NCBI GenBank assembly: GCA_022577435.1
Contig: JAKOON010000015.1
Span: 17,015,830-17,079,829 of the forward strand
Length of the DNA: 64,000 bases
Direction: 5' to 3'
Source of the DNA: Embiotoca jacksoni
Lineage: Eukaryota; Chordata; Actinopteri; Embiotocidae
Part shown: one piece after another, positions 48,101 through 62,800 of the stretch
Layout: each line of letters starts with the position of its first letter
Numbering within the stretch: position 1 is the stretch's first letter
Translations under genes and position numbers: made by a program
The notes under the pieces: model-generated
What the model was told of the DNA's origin: nothing
Seen by the model: the letters and a program-made list of their open reading frames with translations, nothing else
Database searches by the model: none

Positions 48101-51100
48101 AGTATTGATCAGGTGGCGACCCACTTATTGTTTTTTGTGAACTGTGGTTTTGAGGCATCAAGTCTGGGATGTTGGCCGTCACCGTTTTGGTAATTTGGAG
48201 CCCGAAGTGAGCATATTTTGACGAGCTGGGGAGGAGAGAGGGGTGGATCTGACCAGACACGCCGTTTGAAGCCTGATATCTAATCAATGCTGGAAATATT
48301 TTCAGAAGGACCACCAGAGCACTGATCAGGAGTGAAGTAGTTGGGAAAACTTTATTGGCTTAGTATGAGAGAAGTTGATGCTTTTCGAATGGGAATCTAT
48401 TGGAGCCCTATGTTTTTTTAGAGCCAGCCCCTAGTGGGTCTCAGTGATATTACACTTTATGGCACTTGGCTTCACTTTTCAGATGCGCAGACTACGTGCA
48501 ATTCGGTACACTGTTTATGACATTGATTTATGGTCATTTGTTTATTTTATTAGCTTCCCATTTGGTGCGTCCTCAAAAATGGCTGCCACTTTGAACACTA
48601 ATTCAATGTTAAAAGTACAAACCTAAAACAAAAAATGTATTAAACAAAGCCAACTGATCTCCGTGCAAAACGGCCATAAATAATGTTAATAAATAGGTAA
48701 AATTGCAGCTCAATAACAGATCAATATATCGGCTAATAATTACAAATACATGACTGGCTACAATAAGTTATGAAGACGTATATTAACCTATCCTCCCCAG
48801 TTACTCGGGATGTGCAATTTACGAGCGCTTTTATTTCTAATGTGTAAAAACTTCAACAAATAAACTCAGACTCTTCAACTGAGATGTGATGATAAATAAG
48901 ATGTACGCAGCAAAAAAAAAAAAAAAAAAAATCACTGCTATTACCTTTTTAATACATCAGGATCACCAGTTTGTTCAGCGGCCTGTCGTTACAACAGAAA
49001 GTCACCACTGGTGGTGTCAGTCGCCATGCCAACCCACACCGTGTTTATAATGGACGAGTTCGAAAATTGTGCTGTATGCTTCCTTGTTGGCGAGAGGAAA
49101 ATGCTATAGTGTGCTGTTATGCTGATTAAGGTAGTGCAAAGCAATCTACTGCGAGCCAGCTTAGCGTTGCTCCTGTGACAGGGTATTTAGAAGAGTAGTG
49201 AACTGCAAGGAAGCTCAATTACATCCTCCCAGCATGTCCTGCATAAATCACAGCAAATCCTCTTTCAAGCCTGTCTTTCGGAAATTACCGGAATGTTACA
49301 GCAGAAAACACAGAGACGGCTGCATCAGTGCAACTCGGAGGAGAGAGGAGCTCAGGAGAAAACTGCAGGGTAATGCGCAGCGCTGCAAAGCAACTTCCTG
49401 TTTGACTGTGACACGCCCAGAGAGAGCGAGGAGAGCGAGTCAGAGTTTCTGAAATGAGGCCGCAGCAATGCAGCGAGATCTCTAGCGTACAGTCCTGCGG
49501 ATACTTAGAAAAAAAAAAAAAGCAGGTTTGAAGAGGAAATTACAAACATGAGAAAAAAACATGCAGGGGGGGGGGAAGGAGCCGTGAGATATACAGTGGA
49601 GATCTCTCTAAAACCACCTGATTTTTAATGAAAAGATTCATAATGTCAGGGCTGGGCAGTATATCCACCTTTTTAAGGTATATCAATATATTTTCAAATG
49701 AGATATAGGATGAGACAATAATGTTTATAAATCGATCTGTAAAGCCGTGCCATTTACGTCTGACACGCTCTGTGCAGCTCTGGGGAGCTGGTTGATGGTG
49801 AACCGTGGGCCTCTCTTTTAAGGCGACGCTTCCCTCGGACGGTAAACCAGCCACTCTCGCTTCCCGGCTGCAGAAGGGGACGAAAGTGCCAAAAAAAAAA
49901 AATTGCAGTTTCTCTTTTGGCCACTTGAGGCTGAGTCTGAAAGCAGGTCAATCCCAATAGACACCCCACGTTAAAATGAGCAACCTTACAGCAGAAATGT
50001 GTTCACAGCCTTGTACGAAAATCCTTTTGGGTTGACGAGCTTATTCCCCCATTAATTAATACAACTCTCCCATTTAAATCATATTAAAGCTACAAAATAC
50101 ACATAATTAAGGATGGGACTGCTTTGAGTGAACGGCGGGTACTGTTACAGTTGGTTCAACACTTTCAAGTCTTATACAAGTCTCATGCTGTTTTCCAAAT
50201 GGCGTACTTGCGTACTAAAACTCACTGTTTTGAGTTCAGAAATGCATTCACACTTACAAGCATATAAACATGTGGTGTGCCACAAGTCCCTGGATGATGC
50301 ACTCAAAATGGTCCAAAAATGTTGTGTTAACACATTGGGCCATTTTTCACCCTCAACGGTCGCCATCTTGGAGTCGTAGCGGAAAGGGGCGGGACCGCCG
50401 ACGTAAAGAATTTTCAAATGAAGCCGTCCGAGAAAGCTGCAGCCGTTGTAGGACATGGAACAAAAGTGTTTATTGTTACTAAGTACCACCATACTGTTGT
50501 TGGATTGAAGCCATCGATGTGTGTTTATTGAGTTGAACAGAGGGCACGAAAACACGTTCATTTCTGGGTAAAACAATTAAAGCTGCAGATACGCTGGGCG
50601 GGGGATGTCGTCACATGCTTCGGTTACTTCCCGTCAGTGCGGAATGGTACTGTGGAGTTTGAAACAACAATAGCCCTGTTGAATGTCAAGTATTACACAA
50701 GTAAGAGTGCTAACGTTTAGGAGCATTATTTGTTATTGTACGAAGACCCTCCTCTGTGCTGGTTTCAGCAACCAGGCTTCATTCGGCCCCACCTCGGCTC
50801 CACCTCGGCTCCACCTCTTTGCCTACTTTTCGATTAGCCGGCAGTTCGGCCGAACCGGGCCGTGCCGAGGTGGCGGCGGTCAGCGCCACACCCACAACGA
50901 GCTTCAAAACCAGTCTCCAGAAAACCAACGAGCAACTTAATTATTTTTAAATCCAGTCTATGGCGGAGCCGCGCCTCCATCACGGTAATTAGACAGCATT
51001 TATTACACGTGCAGCTAAGGCAGATAAATGAACTAAGCATAAGACACTACAAGCAGCAGAGTGTGAGGTAGAGAGAGAGAGCGGTGTCGCCAATTGCTAA

Positions 51101-54100
51101 GCTAATGCTGAAATTATCTAGCGGATCTAAATAGCTTGTAGACAACTGCGGGATCAGCGAGAAAGTCGCTACAAGAGGACGAGAGCTTGAGCAGGGTTAA
51201 CTGCCGTAAAGCCGGTAATTAGCTGTTGTCATGAAGACTAGAGAAAATGTACTCTGGTGAGGGAACGCCAACAACGCCGCTAATAACGCCGGCGAATGGA
51301 AATCTAACATGCTGCGTGTCACTTTGTTGTTGATGGTGAAAACAACCGGAGGAGCATTCTCAGAGAAAGATCTGCTTTTCTTTAATGTAGGATATTTGGT
51401 TTTACATCATCTTTTATTTTGTATATTTTGCAGCTGTTTATTTTTCAAACAGGAAAGAAACCCAGCATTTGCATTTTATTTTGTTTGTTTCAAAGTGCTT
51501 GTGACATCTCTCGTGACTTGCAAAGGAACATTTAACCGACACTCTGAGATGTATAGTGTGTATCCCCATTTAGCCTTAAAAATACTGAGGCATGATTTGT
51601 GATATCTTAATGCAGCAATACCACTACAAACCCAGGTGTTTTAATTGAATGAACGCTGCCTGAAAGCTGCCACGTGAAACTGTCAAAGCAGTCTCACTTA
51701 TTTATTTTATTGCCACTTCAGATTTTCATGACCATATGATTTTCAAAGTGGTCATGACAAAAGAGTCAAAATTGCCATACCTCTGAAGCAGCTATTAATA
51801 AACTCATCTATTCTTTAAGGATAGTTTTTGTATTGAAATGTCACATTCTGGCATATCCAAAATGTCAACTCCCAAGGTTGCCACACCGTCTGTCTAGCCT
51901 TACCGATGCTTTTGAAATAATAGATTTTTTTTTTTTTTTTTTGTAATGGTTAATATGAAAATGAACTTTTGCAACAGAGGTAAATCAAAGAGTAAAATAG
52001 GGCATAAAAGAAGCCAAAGGTTGCTGTGTGAAAAACACTGCAAATGAACTGCCTTTCACTCAGTTCGTATGTCTTTGAGAAAATAGTTATTGATGTTTTT
52101 TTTTTGTTTTTTTTTTTGGCCTCGCAAAGACGAAATGTGACTGGCATTTGTGGAGATGTAAAGGGCATTATAATATGATGGATGGGCCGGCCGCGATATC
52201 GCTGCAGATGCTGATAAGATAGCGGAGCAGCAAAGCAGAGTCTCTGCCTTTTTTCGGATCAAACATGTGACGGGAAAAAGGCTGTGACAGGTGTCTCTGA
52301 CAGCCCTGCGCTGTCGCTCCTCATTGTCACCTTCCAGCAGCGCTATCTGATTGGAACTGGCCCGTCTCTCTTACCTGTACAAGCCCTTGTAATTTCTCAG
52401 CTCGAAGGCCCAATCACACGTACATGCAAGCTCACACACTCGCATGCACACGCATGATTGCTGAGAGGGAGAGCAGTGGGGGCATACAGTACCTTGCGTG
52501 TTGACTGGGTTGGTGGTGGGTGTGGGCATAGTAGTGGGAGCATCTAGATGAAAAGAGTAAAAAATAAATAAATAAAGAACATGTATAAGAAATAAATACA
52601 AGAGTAAAGAAAGAGACAAAAGTCATAGAAAGTGAGAGGCTGTACTATAAAAATCATAACCTGCACGTGTTGAGGCCGCTGTGCGAGTTCAGCCCACGCT
52701 AGTAGCTTGAATTTGTCAAATCAAGTGAGTGTCTTTCAAAATTAAAGTGCTTGTAAATAGCTTGTGAGCTTAATTAATAGTTAATTAAAGTAAATATACT
52801 TATCATCCACTGCAGCTCAGCACGGCAACACTGTCCAGGAAACAAAATAAGGAAATGTGGTGCTAGTAAAACTAGATACCCACTTCATTTTTACTGAGGG
52901 TGCTTTGATACTGATCCTGTTTCATCCGGACCTTTTCATTTTAGTCTGAACCAAAATAGCAGAGGTGAAAGTTGCTTCGGACCACAGTCCGGACCAAAGG
53001 ACACAAATGCGATGCCACCGAAAGAGGTGGTCTTGGTCGGGAATCAGGATCAAACTAAAACCGTGGTTCAGTTCATCTGCAGTGTAAAAACACGTTTTGA
53101 ATGGTTTGAATTATCTGACTAACACGATGTTGAGGGAGGTTATCATCATCCATTAAATAATAGATGTAAAAGAACTGGAACTACAAAAAAACTAAAACTT
53201 AAACAATTTCTCCTAATTTCTCAATAATAATAATAATAATATTAATAATAATAATAATAATAATATAGTGACACCAAAATGAATTTGTTCATTCATTTTT
53301 ATCCATTCAAACGGAACACGCTACCGGCCATGTCGACAACATGCCAACGTCGGACGAATGCCAGTCAACAAAGCGATCAGTGTGAAGTACGGGGACGAAA
53401 TTGCAATGCAAAAGCCAAACCAACCAGATCTAATTTATATAAGGCAACAAACACATGAACATGAAAATGTGAACCTATTTCTCTAGCAATGTGGGTGCAC
53501 TCAGCTGAAAGCTAATATCAGCAAGCTCACATGCTCACAGGGTCAATGCTATCATGCTGATCTTTAACGGGTATCATTTTTGTCTTACTTTAGCTTGCTA
53601 CTGTGCTAGCATTTTCTAATTTGCACTGATCACGCAGTAACAGCTGAAACTGATATGAATGTCAGTTTTTCAGTTGTTCGGTCACGAACCAAAGTCAAGG
53701 ACAAAAGGAAGACTTGCCCGAGTGGTAAAATGTTAAAATAATTATAATGATTAAAGTTTCATTGATGTCCATTCAATAGTTTTTTTTATATTTTACTAAA
53801 AATCCAAGTCGCTATGTCACAGTGACACTACAGGACGTATTGACCAGGGGTCATGGATGTTTGTAACAGATTTTAAGTCGATCCATTGAGTAAACATTGA
53901 GATATTTTCATGAAAACTGGCCGACTAGTGGAAGTTTAAAAAAAAAAAGCCATTGGGATCCTTCTTCTGCTAACCACGAATGCCTGAATCAGATTTTATG
54001 GCACTGCATCAAGTAGTTGTTATCGCATTTTACAAAAAAAAATTCCCTCATGATGGTGCCACCGGACAAATCAAGGAATCACTAAAGTATTTTGCATATT

Positions 54101-57100
54101 TCATCTGGAGATCATGAATGACTACCAAATTGCCCATTTCCCAAACCCATTCAGTAGTTGCTGACATATTTAAGTTCAAACCAAAAATCTAAACATCATG
54201 GTGGCGCTACATGACAGGTGACAGAATTACCAAACTGTTCAACATGCATCATGTTAGGATCATGGAGGTTTATACCAAATTTCATCCTGTTGTTGTTGAG
54301 ATATTTCAGTCGGGACCAAAGTCATAGACCAGCATACCAACTCTGCTATTCATTGTCATCCCACTGTCATGGCTGAAAATACAAAGGAGAAAAAAAAAGG
54401 TTCCATAATTTTTCATTATGGTGTGCTATTGTGTTTCCTATTTTTGAGGAATTTTCTAATTAAAAATGAATGATAGTGCGTGCCAATCATAAAAAGGTAT
54501 TGCTATTTTCCACATTGACAATAATTAAGTCAAACTGCAAATTAAACCACCCTGGTGGTCTCATGCTGCAGCACAGCAGAGCCACCGGCAGCGTCCTCCG
54601 CCCCGCGCTGCACTGGTTAGGCCTGTCGCTAACCCCTAAACCGAATAATCAGAAAGACAAAATGGAGGGCAATTCAGGTATGCAATAGTACCGAGGAGGG
54701 CAGAAAGCTTCCTCATCAGGGGGATATATCCCAGGCGATGGTGCAGGGAGAAGATAGCACGACCCCTTGCTGTGGGAGAGACGCAGCGGGGGAAATTGGC
54801 TGGCTGTCTCCATGCTTTTACTGTCTGAACTCCATCAAAAGGCAGCAGTGGGGAACCACACACTCCCAAACAAATGATAAAACATAAAGGACAGCATGAT
54901 GTTGCCGCCGGGGATGGAGTGTATGGCAGAGGTGGCGCTGATGGCGGTAGGGGGGTATCGGGAAGAGATTCTCCTCCGACAGTATTTGAAGAAGGGGGTG
55001 GGATAGATTTCTTTCCCTGTGACCGAAGGCAGTATGATAGCAGAAATGTCAGTGTCTGGAAGGGGGAAATTGGCCATTCAGGGATGAGGGGCTTCACAAA
55101 GGCTGGGATAGGATGTGGCACATATAATATCGAGATGAACAAGAATTCTCCGTGGGCAATTTCCAGGCTGGATGACTCTGGGCTCAGCATTATGAGGGCT
55201 GAAATATGAGTGTATTTGCAGGGGCCATATTTTCAGGGAGCATTTGTATCAGTGAGGAATTTGATGAGAAAATTTAACCATAAAGTGAAACAATGTAGGA
55301 GAAATTGTTTATCTGTGCCTGCTTAAACCTGCTCACCAGCACTACAGGAAGGAAGCTATTTTCCTTGTCTCTTTTTGTCCGTTTGTTTCTTGCTTAAAAG
55401 TTGTGCTATCCTTCAAAATCAAAGCAAGGCGTTGGCAAAAGAGGTTGTTACGATTCAATCTAATGAATTCCTATTGTGAAAAAATATAAGCTGAAGTGTT
55501 GAAAATTGCTTCGCACTATGTTGCGTGTTTGATAAAGTCGTTGTGTTTCACAAGGACACAGTTTTCAGACAGCCTTAAGTCCTGTCTGCTCATTTTATGT
55601 CAAAACCCAGATAAACCCCAAATTTTAAGTGGCTTGTGAATCTTAGACTTTCTGTCCGTGAAAGATTTATAGGTCACAAAGTCAACTGCGGGCTGAAGTC
55701 AAGGTGGCAAAGGGAGTGTTGTTGCTGTTGTTTTGTTTCAATATGTGTGAGGTAGGCCCTGTTCATACCTGGCATTAAAATTTGCCCACTTGTGAACGGA
55801 TCTCACTTTTCTGGTCTATATGCAACTGAACACGTACATCACGGAAATGTACAAATAAATAAGCGCGTGAACACGTATAAAAACATGGAGAAAGAGGAAT
55901 CGAGCAGGAGGAAGTTAACAAAATGAGACATTTTTGCTCACTCGGCCTTCATTTTAACCTATTGAATGTATTTCACATTTCTGTATTTCCATACACGTGA
56001 ATTTGTAATTGACAACGCGAACCGTCAGGCTCAGCCTGATGAGGCTCATATTATTTCATTATTCCAGCGGGTTTGAGAGGGTTGGAGCCTGTGCTGCGGT
56101 GGATAAAGAACTGTGTGAGCTATTAAATAAAAAAAAAAAAAAAAAAAACAAAGCCCAAAGGTGGATTTAGTGAATTTACAATTTGTCTGTGCAGTTCAGC
56201 TGCACTCGTCATAATCACACAGGATATGTTTTATTTCTATTGAGTATTCAGAGGACATCAGTTGAGTAGGTGGTCCTTTACTGTGGCCCAAGACACATTC
56301 GTGTTCACACGGCTGAAAGAATGTTGCCAGTTCTGAGAAGAATGGATCTCAATGTGTCCTCAGTTTGTCAACCTGTACCCAGAGCGGTCCACTTGTGGTC
56401 GGCTCACCCAGAACACGGGTAGATGCCGGGTCTGAACGGGATCTTATAGCACCAGGTCGCCTCTGAGAAAGCAAGTTCTTTCTCTGGCCAATTCTCTCCC
56501 ACACCGCACACCAGCTGGAGGGCACAATTCACAGCCTATTGCAGACACTCTCTTGTGGTGAAAAGAATGACAAGCCTCTTTCTCAGCCTTTCGACCGGCC
56601 ACATACGTATCGCATGGTACCACAATAGGACTCGATTTGAGAGGGATTTACATTGGCCTCGCACCTGTCCGGGCTGTCGCGCAGTGAGAGGTCATTAGTC
56701 TTTTTGAAATAGGAACAGCCCAAGGACCAGCACTGGTAGAAGGGTGGCAGCATGAAAGAACGAAAAAGAGAACTGATGGGCAATTCAGCTTGGCTCTATC
56801 AATAAGTCTGCCAAGCAAATATTTAACAAAAGCAAAACTATTTCTCATTAAAATAAAACTATTTGCAGCATGCCCTTAGTTAAACAAAGGGCTTCCTTTG
56901 ACAGGTGTGTGGTGGCTTTAACAGCAGCCCACAAATTGCAAAACAAAACAGCAAAAATGCCAGATAAGAGAGAAAAATGCAAATCTTGTCAAGACTAAAG
57001 TTAGCAGACTGCAAGAGGCGGGGGAGGTGGGGGGGCATTGATGGACGGCTCGGGTTGTGCATTGCTGCTGAAAAACGACACGCATAAATAGCGCAAGGTT

Positions 57101-59795
57101 ATCATGGTAGGACCCATCTGTGTTGGCAAAACACACTAATTAAGCTCCTGTAGCAAGCATGATTAGTTTGGGACAACACAATCGCTCATGGATCACAACA
57201 TGATTTTGTCTGGCATTAAATCCTCCAGAAAAGAGGAGTGGGAGTCGCGGATATAATTATATGCAGTTTGAGCACCTTTTTACCAATCTCCCGTGTCTCA
57301 TTAAAGAGAGCCGGAGTCATAGAGCTTCCAACACTCACACACCAGAGAAATAGTGTTTAATGGAAATTGGTAAAGTGTGTGGATAGGAAGTTACTAATTG
57401 AAGAAGTCCCGAACATGGATACTATAGTTTTTTTTTTAGTCTGGACCGGAGAAGATCTGCTTTCAGTCGTTCAAGTGGTGTGGGTGCATGAAATGATACA
57501 TGAATTTAACAGCGGTAGACACACATCATGCACGAGTTCTCAAATGCCCGCAGGCAATTTAGTGAAAACTTCTGAACCATTAGAATATTATATTACTACT
57601 TTAAAGACCTGTGTAAAAGAAAAAAAAAAAGAAAAAAAAAATGCTTTCCCCTCTTGGTTCTGAGAGGATTTACTCAAAGACAGAGCAGGAAATCTTAGAT
57701 TCAGAGGAGTCTTTATACAGCAATTAGAAATTTAGTCGTGTTGGCTTGAATGTCTGCCTTGAGTGAGCTATTTGCCGGCATATGCTGTCCTTTTGTTTGG
57801 GAGTGATCATTATGGGCCCATTGGGAACAAGCAGATGTCATCATCTGCCTGGCAGAGCGCGATGATGAATAACCATAGGGCGGTAGAGTTATGAGAGTCA
57901 CAGGAAACCTACGTCACAGTGACAAAGTCCCACATGTCAGCTGGTGAAGTGAACTCCTAATTTCTCTTTAACATCAGCCAACCTATAGAAATGCTGAACA
58001 CCAGACATAAGATGACAAGAAAAAAAAAATCTGGTTATGTTCCCCTAAGTGTGTACTTAATTTAGGTTATTGAATGCAACTGAAAACATTTCAGCAATGA
58101 CAAACTGTAGTACCAGAGCTTTTTCTGAAAGCCTTATACCTCGGAGATTGGGATTTGTTGAGGTCCTGCTGTGTTCAAAGCCCACTTTATAAGACATTCT
58201 TACATCCCCACATGGTTATTCTTCCTGCAGATTCAAACCATCAATAACACACAATAAACTATTTAGGAGGCAGTAAATTCATAACTTTTCAAGGTTTCCA
58301 GGTGTAGAAATTCAGTCCGAGGTCACTACATTAGCCCCGCACCTACAACGCTCGCTGTTTTTCTTCAATTCTTCCTGCCAAAATATTTTTTTGTATTTAT
58401 TTGCTGCCTCCAGACCTCGTCCCTCCATTAAAATCCTGTTCACTGTTTGCCCTACGATTGGTGAGACGGTGTTGATGTGAAAACCATTACGAAGGCATTT
58501 CATTTCACAATATTCTGCAGCTGCCATAAACATTTGCTAACCATCCAGACGATACTACAAACAATTACATTACTGGTTTTTGACACACGGTTCATGGCTG
58601 TCAACATGACCTAAGCAAGCTCACCGACTAATAAGCAAAACAAAATCACCAGTTTGAAACCTGCAATTGTTTCTCGCACAAAAAACACAAAAGCCCTTTC
58701 ATAACAACAGCCTTTAGCGCGACCCCCTGAACCTCTTCTCGTCTGATGCTGCTGCTTTCCGCTCCTTAGATTTAAATACGAGTCTTTGTTCTGGAGGCCG
58801 AATCAAAAATCTGCATTGATTGAATCAGATATAATTACATGCTTTGTACCGCAGAATAAAGCACCATGTTTTGTAAGTTTTACACATTTCAGACCATTTC
58901 ATTTTAAAAACATTTGCCCATTGTTGTGTGACTCCTCACAACAATACCAACAAAAAAAAATACTTAGACTGGTTCGATAAAACGTTTTCTGGAGAACAGG
59001 AGTCGCCAAACTTTTGACTAAATGAAACGGCAACGTAACATTTACTCACATATCTGAGCTCCACCAGACCGCCTAAATAAGCTTCTTTTATGGGAACAAT
59101 AAGAAATGAATACTCAACACACATTTAAACAGCCTCAAGCAGGAGCTGCTGGTTGGAAACCCTTGCTGTAGAACAATATGGAAATATCATGAAATCAAAA
59201 AGCTATTTTCTGTCTAAATCAAGCCCCTTAGATTGGATGCAAAACATATACTGAAATAGAAGTATTGTAACTAATTAATCAATATGATTGTCTGGCTTGT
59301 GGTATTGCTGTGTGTCTTTCTTGAGAACAGCTGGGGGGGACAGCGGTCGTTTGACTAAAGATTATTACATTTTCATTGAATTTTGGACTTCAGCAGGCAG
59401 CTTTAGGGCTGTGCATGATTAGTATTTTGGTTCTTTATCAATTCTCGTACTTCTTAGAATATTTATATTTTTAATATGACAGAAAATAGTTTTTACGACG
59501 GCAATAGATATGTTTGCATCAGAAAAGTCACTATAATATCTCTGACAATGAAAGTAGTGAACGAAGTTTAGACAGAATGAAGAACAGCCATCGGTAATGA
59601 TGATCGGTCAGCGGTCCGTCCTCTGTCCCCCTGCTCTGCTGCAGGTAGACGGAGGACGGCTGTTTAGGAGGACAGCAGACAGAGTTGGACCGGTTTTAAT
59701 AAACGTCATAAACTAATGTGAACTCGGCAGCCTAATATTTCTCTGTTGTCCGTTTAGTAGGCGTCATACTGTGCTCCAGTGTCTGGTCACTGTCT

Positions 59796-59842
<47 letters not shown>

Positions 59843-62800
59843 TCTGATTCAGATGGTTCAGTCCAATTACAGGAAGTTGTGGCAGGCTACTCTCAATCAT
59901 TAAACAAGAGAAGAAGAAAAAGGGCCAGAAGTAAAAACAAGCCATATAACCTGACGAGCAGAAGAGACAAAGTATTTCATTGTAATTTGGTCTGAAGAAG
60001 AAATAAAAATGTATTTTAATTTGCCAAAACGTGCGGGTAGTAATCATAATTATTCCGACGGCCGTCAGACTCTTCAACACCACCCTAAAATAAACGATCA
60101 TTTCATTTCATAGCACCTGAAACTTTCCATTCATCCTAAACTGTATTTATGTATTTTATTTTATTTGTTTTTGTGTGTATAGTCTGTGTTTGTGTTTATT
60201 CATTGCTCTTATGTTTTTCTAAAATAATTATTTTTATCTCTTATTTTATGTGTATTTATAAAAAAAAAAAAAAGTATATTGTGTGCACCTTTTTTGTGTT
60301 TCTATGCTGCAGTGACGACTAAATTTCCCCTCTGTGGGATTAACAAAGTCTAAATCTAATCTAATCATTACAATAATAGTGGACAATCTGTAAATAGATT
60401 TTTCTCTTTTAAATCAGAAGAGGCAACCGGCTGAATTGACAACACGGTGATGCCAGACGCACGTCAGTCATTGAACCCATCGTGTTTGGAGACGCAGCCC
60501 AGATCGCTGATGACGACGGTGCGAAGGTACGTCATGCTTGTTTTTTTTGTTTTTTTTTTAAGGTTTATGGTACGACTGTGCCCTAAGTTGCCTATTGGCA
60601 GTATCGGCAGGTTTCAAACCAGCAGTGATGTCACACAATCTTGTCGAATGTTGAAGTGAAGTTATCATGAGTCAATCACAGTTTCGACGGGAGGAGACTT
60701 TTATGTTCTGAGCTTGAGTTCATGCATCTTGGATTTACCATGCTTTAAAAAAAACAACAACACAGATATCTATATCTACATATATAAGTCAATAACCAAA
60801 ACTCCACTAAGAAATATTGTTATTCCAAACATTGATATTTGTCCAACACAAAGCTTTACAAGCTTCCTGCACGAGGTTTACACTTTTAGTAGTATATAAA
60901 ATACATGTTCATTGTACACTGGAGACGCAAAAATGCATTTTTTGCGCATATTATTTGAGATCCTTGACATCAAGACTCATCCTTTTTTCCTGGTTTCAGG
61001 TATGGGTGGCTGGCAGATAACATTTTTGGCACACAGGCAGCAACAAATTGGAACTTGGGAATGAAATACAAAAATGCTTTTCTAAACAGCAGGGAGCAAA
61101 ACACTCCGAGGAGAGAAAGCTAAACTCGCCAACAAAGCCTGCACCTGCTGAAAATGTATTTCCCCCCAACACCAGCCACCAAAAATAGGAAATTAAGGCC
61201 CGGGGAGTGGGCACTTCACTGATGTCACGTTACGAGATTTCTAAATGATGAAGTCCTTTGTGGTTTAAAAACTTCAAACAGTTACCTCCCACTGTTTTCC
61301 CCCTCTGGGAGTCACGTGCAAAGATGCCCAGTGCCTTTAAAAAGTTGAGTTTTTTTGCAAACACGTTCCTCCGATTACTTGTAAATTCCCTGGCAGAAGC
61401 AACAGCAGTTGTAATAGCGATTATTTTATGCGTTTAAGCTTTGTTTTGCCGTTGTCGTGCTGTGAATTGTGATGTGTTGAAAAGGAAACGAGAAAAATAT
61501 GGCAATTAGGGGGCAAAATGGCCGACAGTCATGTTGAGGTAAAAATAAAATGAGGCCTCAGTGAAGAGAGGGTAACCAAGAGCAGCAAACTGTCTGTGGC
61601 ATTTAAAGTCAAGTCCTGGGGGAGATGGTCCCTCTATTGCCCTTTACTGGTTGACTGCGGAACACATTGAAATTCCACCCACTTCAATGTAAGTCAACAG
61701 CACCAAAGCCCATCCTAATCCCTTAAAAATGAAGTTGAAGAGGAAAAGCTAATATAGTCCAGAGTTTTATGATGATTTAGGATCATTTTTGCTCTGAGAA
61801 ACATACTGTATGTGCATGAACTTGAAGTGAATGTGGCGATGCATGTCTGCATAACCCTCGTCTTAGCCGGTACTGTGAAGTGCACAGTCACAACCAATTG
61901 TTCCACCAAAAAGGTTGTGATTACTGTTTACACGTGGGTAAAGAAATAATAGCTTTTAAGTATGGCGATCACAAACTTTGAACGGTGTCTGAGAGCAACG
62001 CTGCAGCTTTTATTCTGGCCATGTTTGTTAACTGCAGCCACCTTCTGTGGTTTTAACTTGTTCGTCCCAATAATGGCTGACATCCACACACGTTTCAAAA
62101 GAGATTGTGTTTGTCGCACACACACACACACACACACACAAAAATGCTATATTAAATCCTTATTGTTCCAAATCAATTCCCCGACTAGCAAAGCTACCAT
62201 TTTAAAACCTTCCTATGAAAGCTAAACAGACCATATCAACAATGTCGCTAACTTATTGCTCAGCGAGGGGTTGTCGGGTTTCTCTCTGTAATATTAGAAG
62301 GACCTTAACAAGATAAAGTGCCCTGAGACGACTTGCGCCTTAACTTGACTGATGGATTGCAAGTAAGCGTCATACCTACCGTATACATAGAGGACGTAGT
62401 CGTCGTAGGCCACGCCCACAGCATTCGACGCCACACAGCGGTAGGTGCCGTTGTAGGACTTGTTGAGGTTCTCGATGTAGAGATCAGAGCCGGTGACCAC
62501 AGCGTGAGGCGGCACATCCTCGTCTACTCTCAGCCAGTTGATCTGATGGGGACTGGGGAGCACAAATACCACGCACATCGCTCAGCCGCTGTCTATCCAC
62601 ACTAGAAATCTGAAGTAAAGGTCAAATCTGAGACGGTCCGAGGAGGGTCATTGGCAGGCCCCCCCCCCCGTCTAATGATGTACTTTTTGTGGCATGCTAA
62701 CAACTGGTAACATTTAAATGGTACAATGAAATGTAAAGGTTAAGGGGGTGTTTGGACAGGCGGAGAAAGGGCTAGACGGTGGAAAATATGAAACTGAACA

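Larger units (their letters stand above)
36784..52492 (-). other. cadm1 intron between stalk and transmembrane exons
   Basis: About 15.7 kb. Besides the elements listed separately, unexplained mixed-composition stretches at 43,100-43,340, 44,120-44,660 and 47,290-47,640 could be non-coding regulatory DNA. Mammalian CADM1 has extra small alternative stalk exons here; I could not identify any. Confidence 0.6.
52544..62379 (-). other. cadm1 intron between Ig3 and stalk exons
   Basis: About 9.8 kb. It holds repeats listed separately and at least three unexplained stretches (54,600-55,215; 56,450-57,330; 57,690-57,910) that may be conserved regulatory DNA. Confidence 0.65.

Noticed and set aside
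54636..55190. 184-codon minus-strand frame as a cadm1 exon or gene
   Set aside because: Pro/Ser-rich low complexity without Ig or membrane features; the neighbouring cadm1 exons already join in phase without it.
62528..62542. Acceptor CATCAG directly before ATCAACTGG in cadm1
   Set aside because: Joining it to the preceding exon shifts the frame to a stop; the acceptor 10 bases upstream restores it and matches the family length.
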